A stretch of 64,000 bases of DNA from Nocardia sienata NBRC 100364 (lineage in GTDB: Bacteria; Actinomycetota; Actinomycetes; Mycobacteriales; Mycobacteriaceae): NCBI RefSeq assembly GCF_001613205.1, contig NZ_BDBX01000055.1, forward strand, positions 1-64,000. The letters run 5' to 3'. The notes under the pieces are model-generated. The model saw only the letters and a list, made by a program, of their open reading frames with translations, did no database searches and was not told the origin of the DNA. Positions 7,505-15,952 of the stretch are shown in pieces; position 1 is the stretch's first letter; each line of letters opens with the position of its first letter. The translations under genes were made by a program, and so were the position numbers.

Positions 7505-8590
7505 TTACACAGGTTCGGTGCCATGCCTCTCGGATATCGGTCCAGTCGCCGTGCCTTCCTCTCGCTCCATAAATCCGATCCGGCCCATGCCAGGCGCAAG
7601 GGGGTGAGGCTGTCCAGTGACCGCTACGAGCGCTTCAGCACATTCCATTAGAGACGCCTTTGTGTAGATCGGGGTTGCGGTAGTCCCAGGATCCCGGTGC
7701 GCTGCGTATCGCCGAGCCACAGCCTCACCGTATGCGCGTTCGACAAAGGTGAGGGTAGTGTGCCGCAGCCAGTGCACGGTCACCCCTTTCGCCTCGGCCC
7801 ACGCCAGATGCTGATGGAACCGCCCGTGCAGGTTGTCATAGCGGCGGTCGGTGATCGGTCTCCCGCCACGAGTCCGCAGCACCTGATGCCCCGAGGCACC
7901 AACACCGCGACGGTCGACGTGCTCGAGTAATCGCAGCATGAGAAGCGGTGTGATCGGATGCCAGGTATCCACCCCGCCCTTGTGGTGCAGCAGAACGGTG
8001 CAATCGTCAACGCTGAGGTCATCGACACGCAACCTCAGCGCCGCCTGACGCCGGCACGCAGTCTCGACATGCAGACGGACAATCAACGCGTCCAGCTCGC
8101 CATCGTTGCCTGTCTCCGCAGCAACACGACCTAGCTCGGACACTTGGCGGGCGGTCAGAGCGTGTCGGGTGCTCTCCAGCTTGCGCGGCATCGGCACCTT
8201 CGCTGCCGGATTCGACGCGGGCGCAATCAAACCGTCCATCTCGGCCAGCCGATACAGCCGACGCACCCCATGCAGAAAGTTCCGCGCCGCGGCACTACCT
8301 CCACGCCAGTTCGACCTGACTACGGCGCCGGCCTTGTACCGGTTCACCAGCTGCAACACCTCGGTCGGGGTTGGCTCATCCAAAGGGCGTCCACCCCAAG
8401 CACCGAGTAGAAATCGCCAGCAGGCGCCGTAGGATTCTCGCTGCGATTCGGATTCCGCTTCGAGCATCCGGGGAATGAACTCGTCAAAAGTCGGAGCCCT
8501 TAACACGACCGGCTCAGCAGGCCCTCGGACTACTGTCAGGCCCAAACGGCTCACCGTCTGCAGCAGATCGGCTACTTCGGAGTCTTTCAT
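7505..8590 (-). CDS. Tyrosine recombinase / integrase
   Basis: 361 residues from the ATG at 8590 (an upstream start at 8626 would add 12 residues and overlap the preceding gene). The N-terminal SAM-like core-binding domain covers about 35-130 and the catalytic domain about 150-330. The full catalytic set is present: R180 (TACRRQAAL), K204 (LLHHKGG), H273-x-x-R276 (HWLRH), H298 (AAHRD) and nucleophile Y309 (TPIYTKA). It should catalyse site-specific integration and excision, most simply of the conjugative element to its right. It follows the AbrB-like gene by 5 bases, so the two are likely co-expressed. Confidence 0.88.
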   Translation of the reverse strand: MKDSEVADLLQTVSRLGLTVVRGPAEPVVLRAPTFDEFIPRMLEAESESQRESYGACWRFLLGAWGGRPLDEPTPTEVLQLVNRYKAGAVVRSNWRGGSAAARNFLHGVRRLYRLAEMDGLIAPASNPAAKVPMPRKLESTRHALTARQVSELGRVAAETGNDGELDALIVRLHVETACRRQAALRLRVDDLSVDDCTVLLHHKGGVDTWHPITPLLMLRLLEHVDRRGVGASGHQVLRTRGGRPITDRRYDNLHGRFHQHLAWAEAKGVTVHWLRHTTLTFVERAYGEAVARRYAAHRDPGTTATPIYTKASLMECAEALVAVTGQPHPLAPGMGRIGFMEREEGTATGPISERHGTEPV

Positions 8591-8595
8591 AGCGA

Positions 8596-9045
8596 TTACC
8601 GCCCTAGACCTGGAGTGAACGCACACAACGCCGCCGCCAAGACACGGGGCGGGTATACCCAGAGCACCTCGTCGTCCAGCGCTGCGGCCAGCAACACTCG
8701 ATCACCTGCGTACAGACCGACCCGACTACGAATCCTGGAGGGCAGAAAAAGAAGCCCGGACCGCGATAATCGCCGACCCGTCCGCGAGCGGCGCATCACA
8801 ACCAGCCCGTGCTTCACCTCGATCGAAACCATCAGATCAGAAGTCCAACCGAGCCGGCGCACTGTGGACCGGGCGGCCAGCCTGCCTCGTTCATCGATCG
8901 AAACGACCGAGCAATGAAGTTCTCCGCACTCCGCTTGCGGCAAGACCTCCGGATACAGGAACTCCGGCGCCAGGCCTCCAGACGGAAGATCCCCTGACTT
9001 GGGTGCCTCGAATAGGCCCTCGTAGAGAGGCTCACGCGAGTTCAC
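8596..9045 (-). CDS. AbrB/SpoVT-like DNA-binding protein upstream of the integrase
   Basis: 149 residues. The C-terminal half (about 98-138) carries an AbrB/MazE/SpoVT-type swapped-hairpin signature: LFLPSRIRSRVGLYAGDRVL followed by a short strand. The middle segment (about 55-90) looks like a second, weaker beta-rich copy. Family members bind DNA as dimers and act as transition regulators or antitoxins. Tight linkage to the integrase suggests it regulates integration or acts as an accessory DNA-binding factor. No partner toxin is adjacent. Confidence 0.6.
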   Translation of the reverse strand: MNSREPLYEGLFEAPKSGDLPSGGLAPEFLYPEVLPQAECGELHCSVVSIDERGRLAARSTVRRLGWTSDLMVSIEVKHGLVVMRRSRTGRRLSRSGLLFLPSRIRSRVGLYAGDRVLLAAALDDEVLWVYPPRVLAAALCAFTPGLGR

Positions 9046-9366
9046 TCTCGGCCCTCACAATCGGTGCCGGGGCAGCCTTTCGCTGCTGCGGTGGGCACGA
9101 GTAATTTGCTACCCGTGGTCCGTGTGGTTCTTTCGCAGAATGTCTTGAGATTCGCGTCGCGGAGGGAACGTCTTTTCTCACCATGACGGGGACGCCTTTA
9201 CTTGAGAGTGGGTGTCGCACAGAGTTCATATGGGACATGGGGTTACAGGCTGACGAGCGCGGGCAGAAGTGGATGGCGCTTTCTTGTTCGAACACGCCGG
9301 TATGCAGGGCGTGCGATCGGGTCGGGTCGCGGATCGGCCCCTCAGCAGCCCACCGAGGTATTTCCC
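9046..9366. other. Intergenic region upstream of the AbrB-like gene
   Basis: 321 bases separate the end of the VirB4 gene from the AbrB-integrase pair. The only open frames lack recognisable features. The stretch probably holds the promoter for the leftward pair, but no convincing -10/-35 combination was seen. Confidence 0.4.
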
Positions 9367-12306
9367 TCATACCGGCCGCCTGTCTAGGACTTCTTCTTGA
9401 CGGTGCTCGGCAGCGTGGTCATCGTCACCGAAGACGGCGGTTGAAGTCCCGGGGTCCGTCAGCGAGGGCGCGTTGAGGTCGATATCGGTGTCGTATTCGT
9501 CGTTACTGGCGGCGAGTTCGCCGGGCTCGGTGGTGATCAGAGCGTCCTCGGTGGGTGAGGCCAGTGATGCGAACACCGCGCGGTCGGTGCCGCCGATCGT
9601 GAGCAGTCCGCTGCCGCGTGCGGCGGAGAGCAGGAACTGTTGCTCGCCGTCGGAGAGCCGGAACGCGGCGGCGACTTCGTCGATGGCTTGGGGTGCTTGG
9701 CGGAGCAGGATTTGGGTGGCAGCGTTGGAGACGATTGCGCGCCCGAGTTCGGTGGACAGGACATCGGCGCTGTCCTGGGTGGCGACCGTCAATCCCGCCC
9801 AGTGTTTGCGGAAGCTCTTCGCCGCCTTGAACAGGAACTGGGCTCCGGCGGGTTGGCGCATCAGCAGCCATGCTTCGTCCACGGTGACCATCCGGGGCCG
9901 CCGGTCGGCCGGGTTGGAGACTTGTCGCCAGGTCGCGTCCAGGACCAGCAGGGTGCCGATGGTCTTGAGTTCCTCGGGTAGCTCCCGCAGTGAGAACACC
10001 ACCAGCCCGCCCTCGGCGTCAGTAGTAGTGGGCCCGTCGAGCAGGCCCGCATAGGCGCCGGCGCCGACGTAGGGCGCGAGTCCGTCAGCGAGCTCGCCGG
10101 CCGCGGGCGTATCGAGCCGGGCCAGGTGGCCGCGCAGGCTGCTCAGGGTCGGGGCGGGGTGGGTCCAGGTGGCGGGGTCGTCGGTGATTCCGGCATCGGC
10201 GTAGGTCGCGGTCAAGGCAATGTCGAGGGCGGCTCGCTGGGCCGGGTTTTGGTTGCCGAGCAGGACCGTGATGAGGGTGTGCAGGAACAGTTTGCGGCGG
10301 GTGAGGGCGTCGGCGGGGGCGCTGCGGCTGCCGTCGGGGCGGATGTGGATTTCCAGGTCGAAGGGATTGAGTCGCTGCCCTTCCGCACCGAGGCGCAGGT
10401 AGGTGCCGCCGACCGCGTGGGCGAGGCGGCGGTATTCGTCTACGGGGTCGATGACGATTTGTTCGATCCCCCGGTAGAGCGAGCGCAGGATCTCGGCTTT
10501 GACCAGATACGACTTGCCTGCGCCACTGCGGCCGAGGACGACCAGGTTGTGGTTGTGGGACTCGGGGGCGAAGCGGTCCACGAACAGCAACCCTGCAGCG
10601 GCGTCTCGGCCGTAGAACACGCCCGAAGGGCGTTCGGCCTGTGCCGGGTCGGCGGCGGGCAGTTGCGGGGAGTCGAACGGGAACGCCGCAGCGAGGGCGG
10701 TGGTGTCGAAGGTGCGCCGCACCCGGATCAGATCCAGGCCCAGGGGCAAGGTGGTGGCCCAGGCTTGAGCGGCGCGGTAGGCCAGCGTGCAGGTGTCCAC
10801 GAGCAGGCTCGCGGCCAGCGCGCGGACCGCGGCGAGTTCGTCGGCGAGTTCGGCTTCGGTGTCGGCGTGGACGGTGAGGTAGATCCCCACCCGGAACAAC
10901 CTCGCTTCGGCGCGTGCCACGCGCGCCGACAGCTCGGCGGCGTCTTCGACCGCGACATCGACCTGCGGATCCGACAGCCGGCCCCGGCCCACGTCGTGCA
11001 TGCGAGAGGACTCCAGGCGCGCGAGCTGGCGACGCAACCGGGTGCCGGCGGTGACCGGGTCGACAGGGTCGATGTGCACGGCGACCTCGACGCGCCCGGG
11101 ATGGGTCAGCAGCGGCGCGAGCCAGCCGGCCGCGACTTCCCTCGGGTATCCGGTGACCGCAAGAGTGGCGGCCCAGTCTCCGCCGATCTCAAGGTGCCGG
11201 GTCCCGATCGTCAACGACTCGGGCGCGAAATCGGCTCCCTCCGGGCCTGCGAACGGGTCCGGCACCCCGGCCTCGCCCGATCCGGTGGCGGTGACGACGG
11301 CTGTGCCAGGCGAGACGTCGGCGGCGGCGGAGACGAGGCCCTCGGGATTGCAGCAGTTGCGCAGGACCGCGCTGGCCTGGAGGTCGTCGAGGGCGGTGAC
11401 GGTCACACCCAGCGGGGACAGGACATCGGCGGCCTCGTTGAGCCGACGCAGCAGCCGCGACTCCGCGCCGCGCCGCGCACCGGCCGACACAGCGCGCCGG
11501 GCCCGGCCGCGCCGCCCGAATAGTCTCGGCGCGGGCGCGGTGGTGGGGTGGTTGAGCGGTTCGCGCCAGACGAGCAGTACTTGGCGGCGGGCCAGGTACT
11601 CCCCTGCGGCGAGGTCGTTCAGGTGCGCGGCGTGGTCGGCTGCGGCGGCGGCCAGCTCCGGCGACATGTCGCGGGCGGCGGCGTGCAGGCCGGTGAGGTG
11701 GGCGGTGAGGTCGAGGCGGGCCGAGCGGATGAGGATCTGGACGGGCTGGCGCAGGGTGTGCAGCCAGCCCGCGAGCTGCCCGACGAGACTGTCCTGCTCG
11801 GCCGGGGTCCGCAACGACAGGTTCAGGGTGCCCGCGACCGCGACGACAGCCAGCCCGTCGGCCCCGAGGTCGACCACCCCGACAGCGCTGCTCGGGGTGA
11901 CCGCTTCCGGTAGCCGTTGCTCCTGAGTCGATAGTGCTGCCGGGCGCGGCGGACGGGGGCGGGATCGTTTGGCGTGGTTGGTGATCCACCTCGGTGTCGC
12001 GAGCGCCGTTGCCTCGGTGCCGGTCACGAGGTGGCGGGCTCGGAGGCGGTGCCGGATCGCGGCGACCAGCAGCAGGTCAGCCGGGAGCCCGTCGCGGCGG
12101 GTCGAGACGGCGACAGTGACCACGACCGCGATCGGCGTGGCAGCGGCCAGGAACACCACAGGCGCCAGGACGGACCGGGTCGCGATCCACGCCGAGTACA
12201 GCAATAGTGCGGTGACGGCGAGGATGGCGAGCTGACGGGCGGTAAAAGGGCCGAGCAGCCTATCGCTGCGGTCGACATCAGCGGGGATACGCACGATCGT
12301 GCTCAT
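9367..12306 (-). CDS. PrgI-VirB4/TraE-type conjugation ATPase
   Basis: 979 residues. An N-terminal PrgI-like membrane domain (about 1-75, two hydrophobic helices) is fused to a VirB4/TraC-type motor: a beta-rich middle region (about 140-560), then an ATPase domain with Walker A GRSGAGKS (592-599, K598) and Walker B MVTVDEAWLL (D810/E811). The fusion resembles VirB4 proteins of Gram-positive transfer systems. It should power assembly of the transfer channel at the inner face of the membrane. Its start overlaps the stop of the VirB6-like gene by 4 bases, and it is last in the leftward operon. It is longer than a typical VirB4 (about 800) because of the added N-terminal domain. Confidence 0.88.
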   Translation of the reverse strand: MSTIVRIPADVDRSDRLLGPFTARQLAILAVTALLLYSAWIATRSVLAPVVFLAAATPIAVVVTVAVSTRRDGLPADLLLVAAIRHRLRARHLVTGTEATALATPRWITNHAKRSRPRPPRPAALSTQEQRLPEAVTPSSAVGVVDLGADGLAVVAVAGTLNLSLRTPAEQDSLVGQLAGWLHTLRQPVQILIRSARLDLTAHLTGLHAAARDMSPELAAAAADHAAHLNDLAAGEYLARRQVLLVWREPLNHPTTAPAPRLFGRRGRARRAVSAGARRGAESRLLRRLNEAADVLSPLGVTVTALDDLQASAVLRNCCNPEGLVSAAADVSPGTAVVTATGSGEAGVPDPFAGPEGADFAPESLTIGTRHLEIGGDWAATLAVTGYPREVAAGWLAPLLTHPGRVEVAVHIDPVDPVTAGTRLRRQLARLESSRMHDVGRGRLSDPQVDVAVEDAAELSARVARAEARLFRVGIYLTVHADTEAELADELAAVRALAASLLVDTCTLAYRAAQAWATTLPLGLDLIRVRRTFDTTALAAAFPFDSPQLPAADPAQAERPSGVFYGRDAAAGLLFVDRFAPESHNHNLVVLGRSGAGKSYLVKAEILRSLYRGIEQIVIDPVDEYRRLAHAVGGTYLRLGAEGQRLNPFDLEIHIRPDGSRSAPADALTRRKLFLHTLITVLLGNQNPAQRAALDIALTATYADAGITDDPATWTHPAPTLSSLRGHLARLDTPAAGELADGLAPYVGAGAYAGLLDGPTTTDAEGGLVVFSLRELPEELKTIGTLLVLDATWRQVSNPADRRPRMVTVDEAWLLMRQPAGAQFLFKAAKSFRKHWAGLTVATQDSADVLSTELGRAIVSNAATQILLRQAPQAIDEVAAAFRLSDGEQQFLLSAARGSGLLTIGGTDRAVFASLASPTEDALITTEPGELAASNDEYDTDIDLNAPSLTDPGTSTAVFGDDDHAAEHRQEEVLDRRPV

Positions 12307-14180
12307 CGCGGTGTTCCTCCTCCGGGAGCGCGTGGCGCGCGGCGGCGCACGGGCAGGTCGGGCATCGGCAAATGCAGCTGACGCCCCGCCGGACGCGCTG
12401 GCGCGGGTGGTTGTGGTGGGTTCGGTGACGGCGGTGCGGGTTTGACCCGGGCCACCGGGAACGGCAGCAGGTACTGACCGCTACGGGTCGGCCGCAGACC
12501 GGCGTAGGGATCGGCCTGGGAGTGTTCAGAGAAATCGAAAGCGAGTTGGCGGGCCTGCCTACCCCGGGTAGCGGACCGCTGCGGTGGCGGCACCGATGCC
12601 GAGGGTGCGGGCCTGACCCGGCGCACCGGGATCGGCAGGGGTAGCTGCCCCCCGGCTCCGGCGCGGATGCCCCGGTAGGGGTCGGGCTCGGTGAAGTCGA
12701 ACGCGAGCTGACGTCCGCGCCCAGCCCTTGGCGGACGCGGCGGAGTGGAGTTGGCCGAATCGGCGGGAACCGGGCTCGGTTGCCGGGCGACTCGGCGTAC
12801 TCCTTCCAGGGGCAGCATCAGTTGCCCGCCACGGGTAGCGCGCACCCGCGCATACGGATCGGAAGGCCCGGAGCCGCCCGTGGGGGTGTGGGGCATTCGC
12901 GGCGGGGGCCGGGTCGCTTGCCCGGCGGGGGCCGCTGTCGCGGCGGTCCGTGCGGTGGTCGTGGTGGCGCCTTTGAGCAGGCCGAGGGTCTTGTAGGCGA
13001 GCAAGCCCCGCACGATCGACCCGACGAATGAACGGCCTTGCCCGATCTTGAGCACCGACAGCAGCCAGAACGGGGTCTTGATCAACACGAACATCAACGC
13101 CAAAGCGACGATCATGTTCACGATCTCGTTGGCGTCGGGGCCGAACAGATGCCATCCGCCCGGGGTGAGCAGCACCCGCAAAACGGTCACCAGCGTCAGG
13201 GATTGCACGACTTGGATCCCCAGGCACGCAGCGAAACTGCGCCACCACCACCGCGCGACGCCGTCGAGGCCGGGCAGTGCGTGACACATCAACGCCAAGG
13301 GTGCGGCCACGACCAGCAGGATCGTGATCGTGACTCGCACGACGTAGCTGATGAGCAGCACGACCAGCATCACCACCAACGCCAGGAACAACAGCAACGC
13401 GAAACCCCGGCTCTGGTCGCTCGTGACCGCGAGCTCGGCCAGCGCACCAGCGGCCGAGTCGGAGTCGACACCGCCTCCGGCGACCGCGTGGGCGAGGGCG
13501 TTGGCGAAGCCGATCGCCGCCGTGGCGATCACCATGCTCAACGCCCCGGCAACGAACCCGACCACCAGCCGGGGCGCGAGTTCACGGATCGACCACTGGG
13601 TCTGCACGGTTTCGCGCATCATCAGCAGAACCCCCGCCGCCATCACGACCAGCACATACAGGGCGGTGACGATCTGCCACGACTGGTTCCACAGCACCCC
13701 GATCTGCGGTATCTCGCCGGGTTCGGGAGTAGTCAGTAGCGTTTTCGACAACAGGTCGAGCAGCGGGTTGAGCGCGGACTCGACGATCCGCTGGAAGAAC
13801 CCGTCGATCGCGTTCTCCACACACCCGTTGATATCGGTGACCCCGCACTCGGCAGACCCCGACGAACCCCCCGGAACCGGAGACGGCGCACCCGGCTCGG
13901 TCGGCGTAGGCGAGACAGGGCCCGGGGTCGTGGTGGAGGGCGGAGTCACCCACCTCGACGGCGGAGTCGTGGTCGGCGGCACGGGCGTCGGTGGGGCGGG
14001 TGTGGCCGGTGTCGGTGTCACCGGCATGGTCGGTGGTGCGGGCTGGGCGGCGGCACCACCCGCACCGGTGACGCCGACGAGTATCGCGATCAACACCGCC
14101 ACCGCTGCTGTGGCGGTATGGACAGGTTGCGGTCGTGGTGCGGAGCCGACGGTGGAGCCGTTGGTGTGCGAGGCGATCAT
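12303..14180 (-). CDS. VirB6/TrbL-like membrane channel protein with repeat-bearing tail
   Basis: 625 residues from the ATG at 14180. A signal-like hydrophobic segment (about 20-45) leads into a Pro/Thr-rich linker with PTP and PPT repeats (about 50-115), then six or more membrane helices (about 150-390), as in VirB6/TrbL proteins that form the inner-membrane channel. The last 200 residues are a Pro/Arg-rich, probably cytosolic tail with six copies of a Q-L-x-hydrophobic-x-hydrophobic hexapeptide at residues 453, 491, 512, 545, 569 and 601, several preceded by a DPYxxxR segment. It lies between the pilin-like and VirB4 genes, overlapping the latter. The VirB6 call rests on topology and context. 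Confidence 0.72.
   Translation of the reverse strand: MIASHTNGSTVGSAPRPQPVHTATAAVAVLIAILVGVTGAGGAAAQPAPPTMPVTPTPATPAPPTPVPPTTTPPSRWVTPPSTTTPGPVSPTPTEPGAPSPVPGGSSGSAECGVTDINGCVENAIDGFFQRIVESALNPLLDLLSKTLLTTPEPGEIPQIGVLWNQSWQIVTALYVLVVMAAGVLLMMRETVQTQWSIRELAPRLVVGFVAGALSMVIATAAIGFANALAHAVAGGGVDSDSAAGALAELAVTSDQSRGFALLLFLALVVMLVVLLISYVVRVTITILLVVAAPLALMCHALPGLDGVARWWWRSFAACLGIQVVQSLTLVTVLRVLLTPGGWHLFGPDANEIVNMIVALALMFVLIKTPFWLLSVLKIGQGRSFVGSIVRGLLAYKTLGLLKGATTTTARTAATAAPAGQATRPPPRMPHTPTGGSGPSDPYARVRATRGGQLMLPLEGVRRVARQPSPVPADSANSTPPRPPRAGRGRQLAFDFTEPDPYRGIRAGAGGQLPLPIPVRRVRPAPSASVPPPQRSATRGRQARQLAFDFSEHSQADPYAGLRPTRSGQYLLPFPVARVKPAPPSPNPPQPPAPARPAGRQLHLPMPDLPVRRRAPRAPGGGTPR
12363..12824 (-). repeat. 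Six hexapeptide repeats in the VirB6-like tail
   Basis: Coding positions 12807-12824 (QLMLPL), 12693-12710 (QLAFDF), 12630-12647 (QLPLPI), 12531-12548 (QLAFDF), 12459-12476 (QYLLPF) and 12363-12380 (QLHLPM). The spacing is 21-38 residues. The form QLxLxL is the hexapeptide version of the beta-sliding-clamp (DnaN) binding motif; whether these bind the clamp is inference. Confidence 0.7.
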
Positions 14181-14181
14181 G

Positions 14182-14586
14182 TCAGCCTCCGACGATGGAC
14201 TTGAGAACAGCGACGATGACCGGTGCCAGCACCGCCAGCGCATAGCCGAGACAGGCGGCGCGGAAGGCAGTCTTGGCCTTCTCGGTCTCGGCGGGATCGC
14301 CGCCACCGAGCAGATAGCGCGCACCGGCCACGGTCAGGCACAGCGTCGCCAGCCCGGCAAGAATCCCCATCACCCAGTTGCGGGCGTTGTCGATCACCTC
14401 ATCCAGCGACGAGGCCACCGCCAGCACCACGGTCTGCGGAGGCACGGCCGACGCCGATCCGGCCGTCAACACCAGCAGCGCCACGGTGGTGCAGACCGCC
14501 GCGAGGATCGTGGCCCACCGCCGCAGAACCGGCTGCCGACCCGGCGCCAGTAGCGCCGCACTGAGGTGTCCTCGGTTCGCGTTCAT
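14182..14586 (-). CDS. Small pilin-like (VirB2/TrbC-type) membrane protein
   Basis: 134 residues from the ATG at 14586. An N-terminal hydrophobic segment ending ASAVPPQ (about residue 47) looks like a signal peptide, followed by two hydrophobic helices (about 70-95 and 110-130) separated by a polar loop, GGGDPAETEKAKTAFRAA. This two-helix layout, with a GGxxxxxxKAK loop, is typical of VirB2/TrbC-like subunits. It sits one base upstream of the VirB6-like gene and overlaps the end of the regulator gene by 4 bases, so the genes are translationally coupled. A pilus or channel subunit role is inferred from size, topology and neighbours. Confidence 0.65.
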   Translation of the reverse strand: MNANRGHLSAALLAPGRQPVLRRWATILAAVCTTVALLVLTAGSASAVPPQTVVLAVASSLDEVIDNARNWVMGILAGLATLCLTVAGARYLLGGGDPAETEKAKTAFRAACLGYALAVLAPVIVAVLKSIVGG

Positions 14587-15509
14587 GCGGCCACCTGCCC
14601 GTGCTCGGTGCCCGAAGATTCCGGTGCCGGGGTGTCCTGTTTCGGCCGGCGACCTCGCCATGGCGCGGACCCGGTGTGCGGTGCGGGTGCGAGGGTGGTG
14701 ACTGCCTGCGCTTCGACCGGGCTGGTGTTGCCTACATCCAGGTCCAGGGCTCGTTCGGTGAGCCAGGCCGCCAGCCGGTCTTCGGCGCGGCGACGTTGCT
14801 TGTGGAGTTTCCATAGCGATTGGCCGCGTTCGGCGGCGATCGCTGTCAGTGACCGGCCTTCCCACCGTGAGACCGCGATGAGTTCCGCCGCGTCCTCGGT
14901 GAGGACCCCGACGGTCACGGCATGGGCGAGTACCTCCTCGGGATGGCCAGGTTCGGCGATCATCGACCGCGCCTGCGTCACGAGCGGACCGAGGTCGCCG
15001 TCGATGTCGCCCGCCGACATCGCCCCCGATTGCTGCTGATTCGCTGCCTTGCGTGTGGCGCGGTAGGCCACCCACCGCAACCGATGCCACACCCCCGGCC
15101 GGTCTAATGCGACGCGGCCGAGGGAGGAGAGGAATTCCGTCAGTACCTCCGACTCGACATCGTGGCGATGGCTGCTGCCCACGGCGGCGTACTCTCTCGC
15201 GGCCCTGGCCAGCATCGGAACCGCCAGGCCGGCGCACACCAGCATCGCGTCCTCGCTACGGGTGCGAGCACGTTCGATCAGCCACACCCAGATCGCGTCG
15301 ATCTCGGCGATCGGCACCGCAGGATCCCACAACCGCTCACGCAACCCGCCCCACGACTCGACAGGGCCCGCGACCGCTGCTGCCGGGCTCGGCACCGGTC
15401 GCGGATCGGTGGGCAACCGCTGATCGGTGATCCGGTCGAAACTCGACCGCACCACCCCGAGCGGCGAACCGCCCGATCCCGCATATTTCACGAATTCCGA
15501 ATGCGTCAC
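14583..15509 (-). CDS. Sigma-factor-like regulator heading the leftward transfer operon
   Basis: 308 residues from a GTG at 15509 with GGGAG six bases upstream; longer frames reach into a repeat-rich control region and are not credible. Two parts resemble sigma factors: a region-2-like helical block (about 130-215, including WHRLRWVAYRATRKA) and a region-4-like helix-turn-helix (about 230-290, EDAAELIAVSRWEGRSLTAI, then RGQSLWKLHKQRRRAEDRL). It could be a sigma-like regulator of the transfer genes or a DNA-binding activator derived from one. It is first in the operon, immediately downstream of the 11-bp repeat array. Confidence 0.55.
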   Translation of the reverse strand: MTHSEFVKYAGSGGSPLGVVRSSFDRITDQRLPTDPRPVPSPAAAVAGPVESWGGLRERLWDPAVPIAEIDAIWVWLIERARTRSEDAMLVCAGLAVPMLARAAREYAAVGSSHRHDVESEVLTEFLSSLGRVALDRPGVWHRLRWVAYRATRKAANQQQSGAMSAGDIDGDLGPLVTQARSMIAEPGHPEEVLAHAVTVGVLTEDAAELIAVSRWEGRSLTAIAAERGQSLWKLHKQRRRAEDRLAAWLTERALDLDVGNTSPVEAQAVTTLAPAPHTGSAPWRGRRPKQDTPAPESSGTEHGQVAA

Positions 15510-15566
15510 CAGTAACTCCCTGCTCGGTGGAACAATTCCGACCTCACAACGACACCAGCGACCCCT

Positions 15567-15643
15567 ATCCGAAACGCATCCAAACCACATCCAAACCGCA
15601 CCCGAAACACACCCAAGCCACCCCCAAGACCTATCCGCGCCCG
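15567..15643. repeat. Seven-unit array with exact 11-bp period (left)
   Basis: ATCC cores occur at 15567, 15578, 15589 and 15633, with degenerate ACCC at 15600 and 15611 and CCCC at 15622, all at exact 11-base steps. The best units read ATCCAAACC. Read leftward, toward the sigma-like gene, units are GGTTTGGATGN. An 11-bp period puts every unit on the same DNA face, typical of SARP-type activator sites or of iterons. Confidence 0.7.
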
Positions 15644-15724
15644 ACCAGCGAACAATGGGCGACCGGTCACTCTCGACCGCCGACCATCCGAAGAAGACGC
15701 CTCTACCAGGACTTGTGTATGCGC

Positions 15725-15761
15725 GGATGCGGTTTGGATGCGGTTTGGATAGACCGCGGAT
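15725..15761. repeat. Four-unit array with exact 11-bp period (right, inverted)
   Basis: GGAT cores at 15725, 15736, 15747 and 15758 recur at exact 11-base steps, with GGTTTGGAT in the two central units. This is the same unit as the left array but in opposite orientation, so each array faces one of the two divergent operons. Confidence 0.7.
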
Positions 15762-15952
15762 AGAGCACCTGCCCACCGAGGCAAACCACCGAAAAAGAAT
15801 CTCGAAAAAATTTCCGGTACCCCCGAACCGAAGCACTTGCCGGTTCTCGTCATTCAGGGAAATTCTCCAGACTTGTTCGAGGAGCGTTGTCCAAAAATCG
15901 GCTTTTCGGCGGAAGTAAGCGAGTACACACCGCTCTCTCGTCAGGAGTCGTT
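15762..15952. other. Leader of the rightward transfer operon
   Basis: About 190 bases of comparatively AT-rich DNA (runs of A at 15793-15812 and 15893-15897) between the right array and the first gene at 15953, whose ribosome-binding site AGGAG lies at 15943-15947. Promoter hexamers could not be assigned with confidence. An origin of transfer could also lie in the divergent region, but none was recognised. Confidence 0.4.

Noticed and set aside
9032..9370. 112-codon minus-strand frame before the AbrB-like gene
   Set aside because: No recognisable features, no ribosome-binding site, composition like non-coding sequence.
10126..11523. Long plus-strand frame opposite the VirB4 gene (465 codons)
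   Set aside because: It is an antisense frame created by high GC; composition is low-complexity Gly/Arg and the minus strand has clear ATPase motifs.
13351..14553. 400-codon plus-strand frame
   Set aside because: Antisense to the VirB6-like and pilin-like genes, whose signal peptide and membrane helices are convincing.
15567..15761. 11-bp arrays as a CRISPR or coding repeat
   Set aside because: Units are contiguous without unique spacers and the frames through them have no start or conserved protein.
14583..15836. Longer form (417 codons) of the sigma-like regulator
   Set aside because: The extra N-terminus would be encoded by the repeat arrays and is rich in Trp/Arg/Cys; the GTG at 15509 has a good ribosome-binding site.
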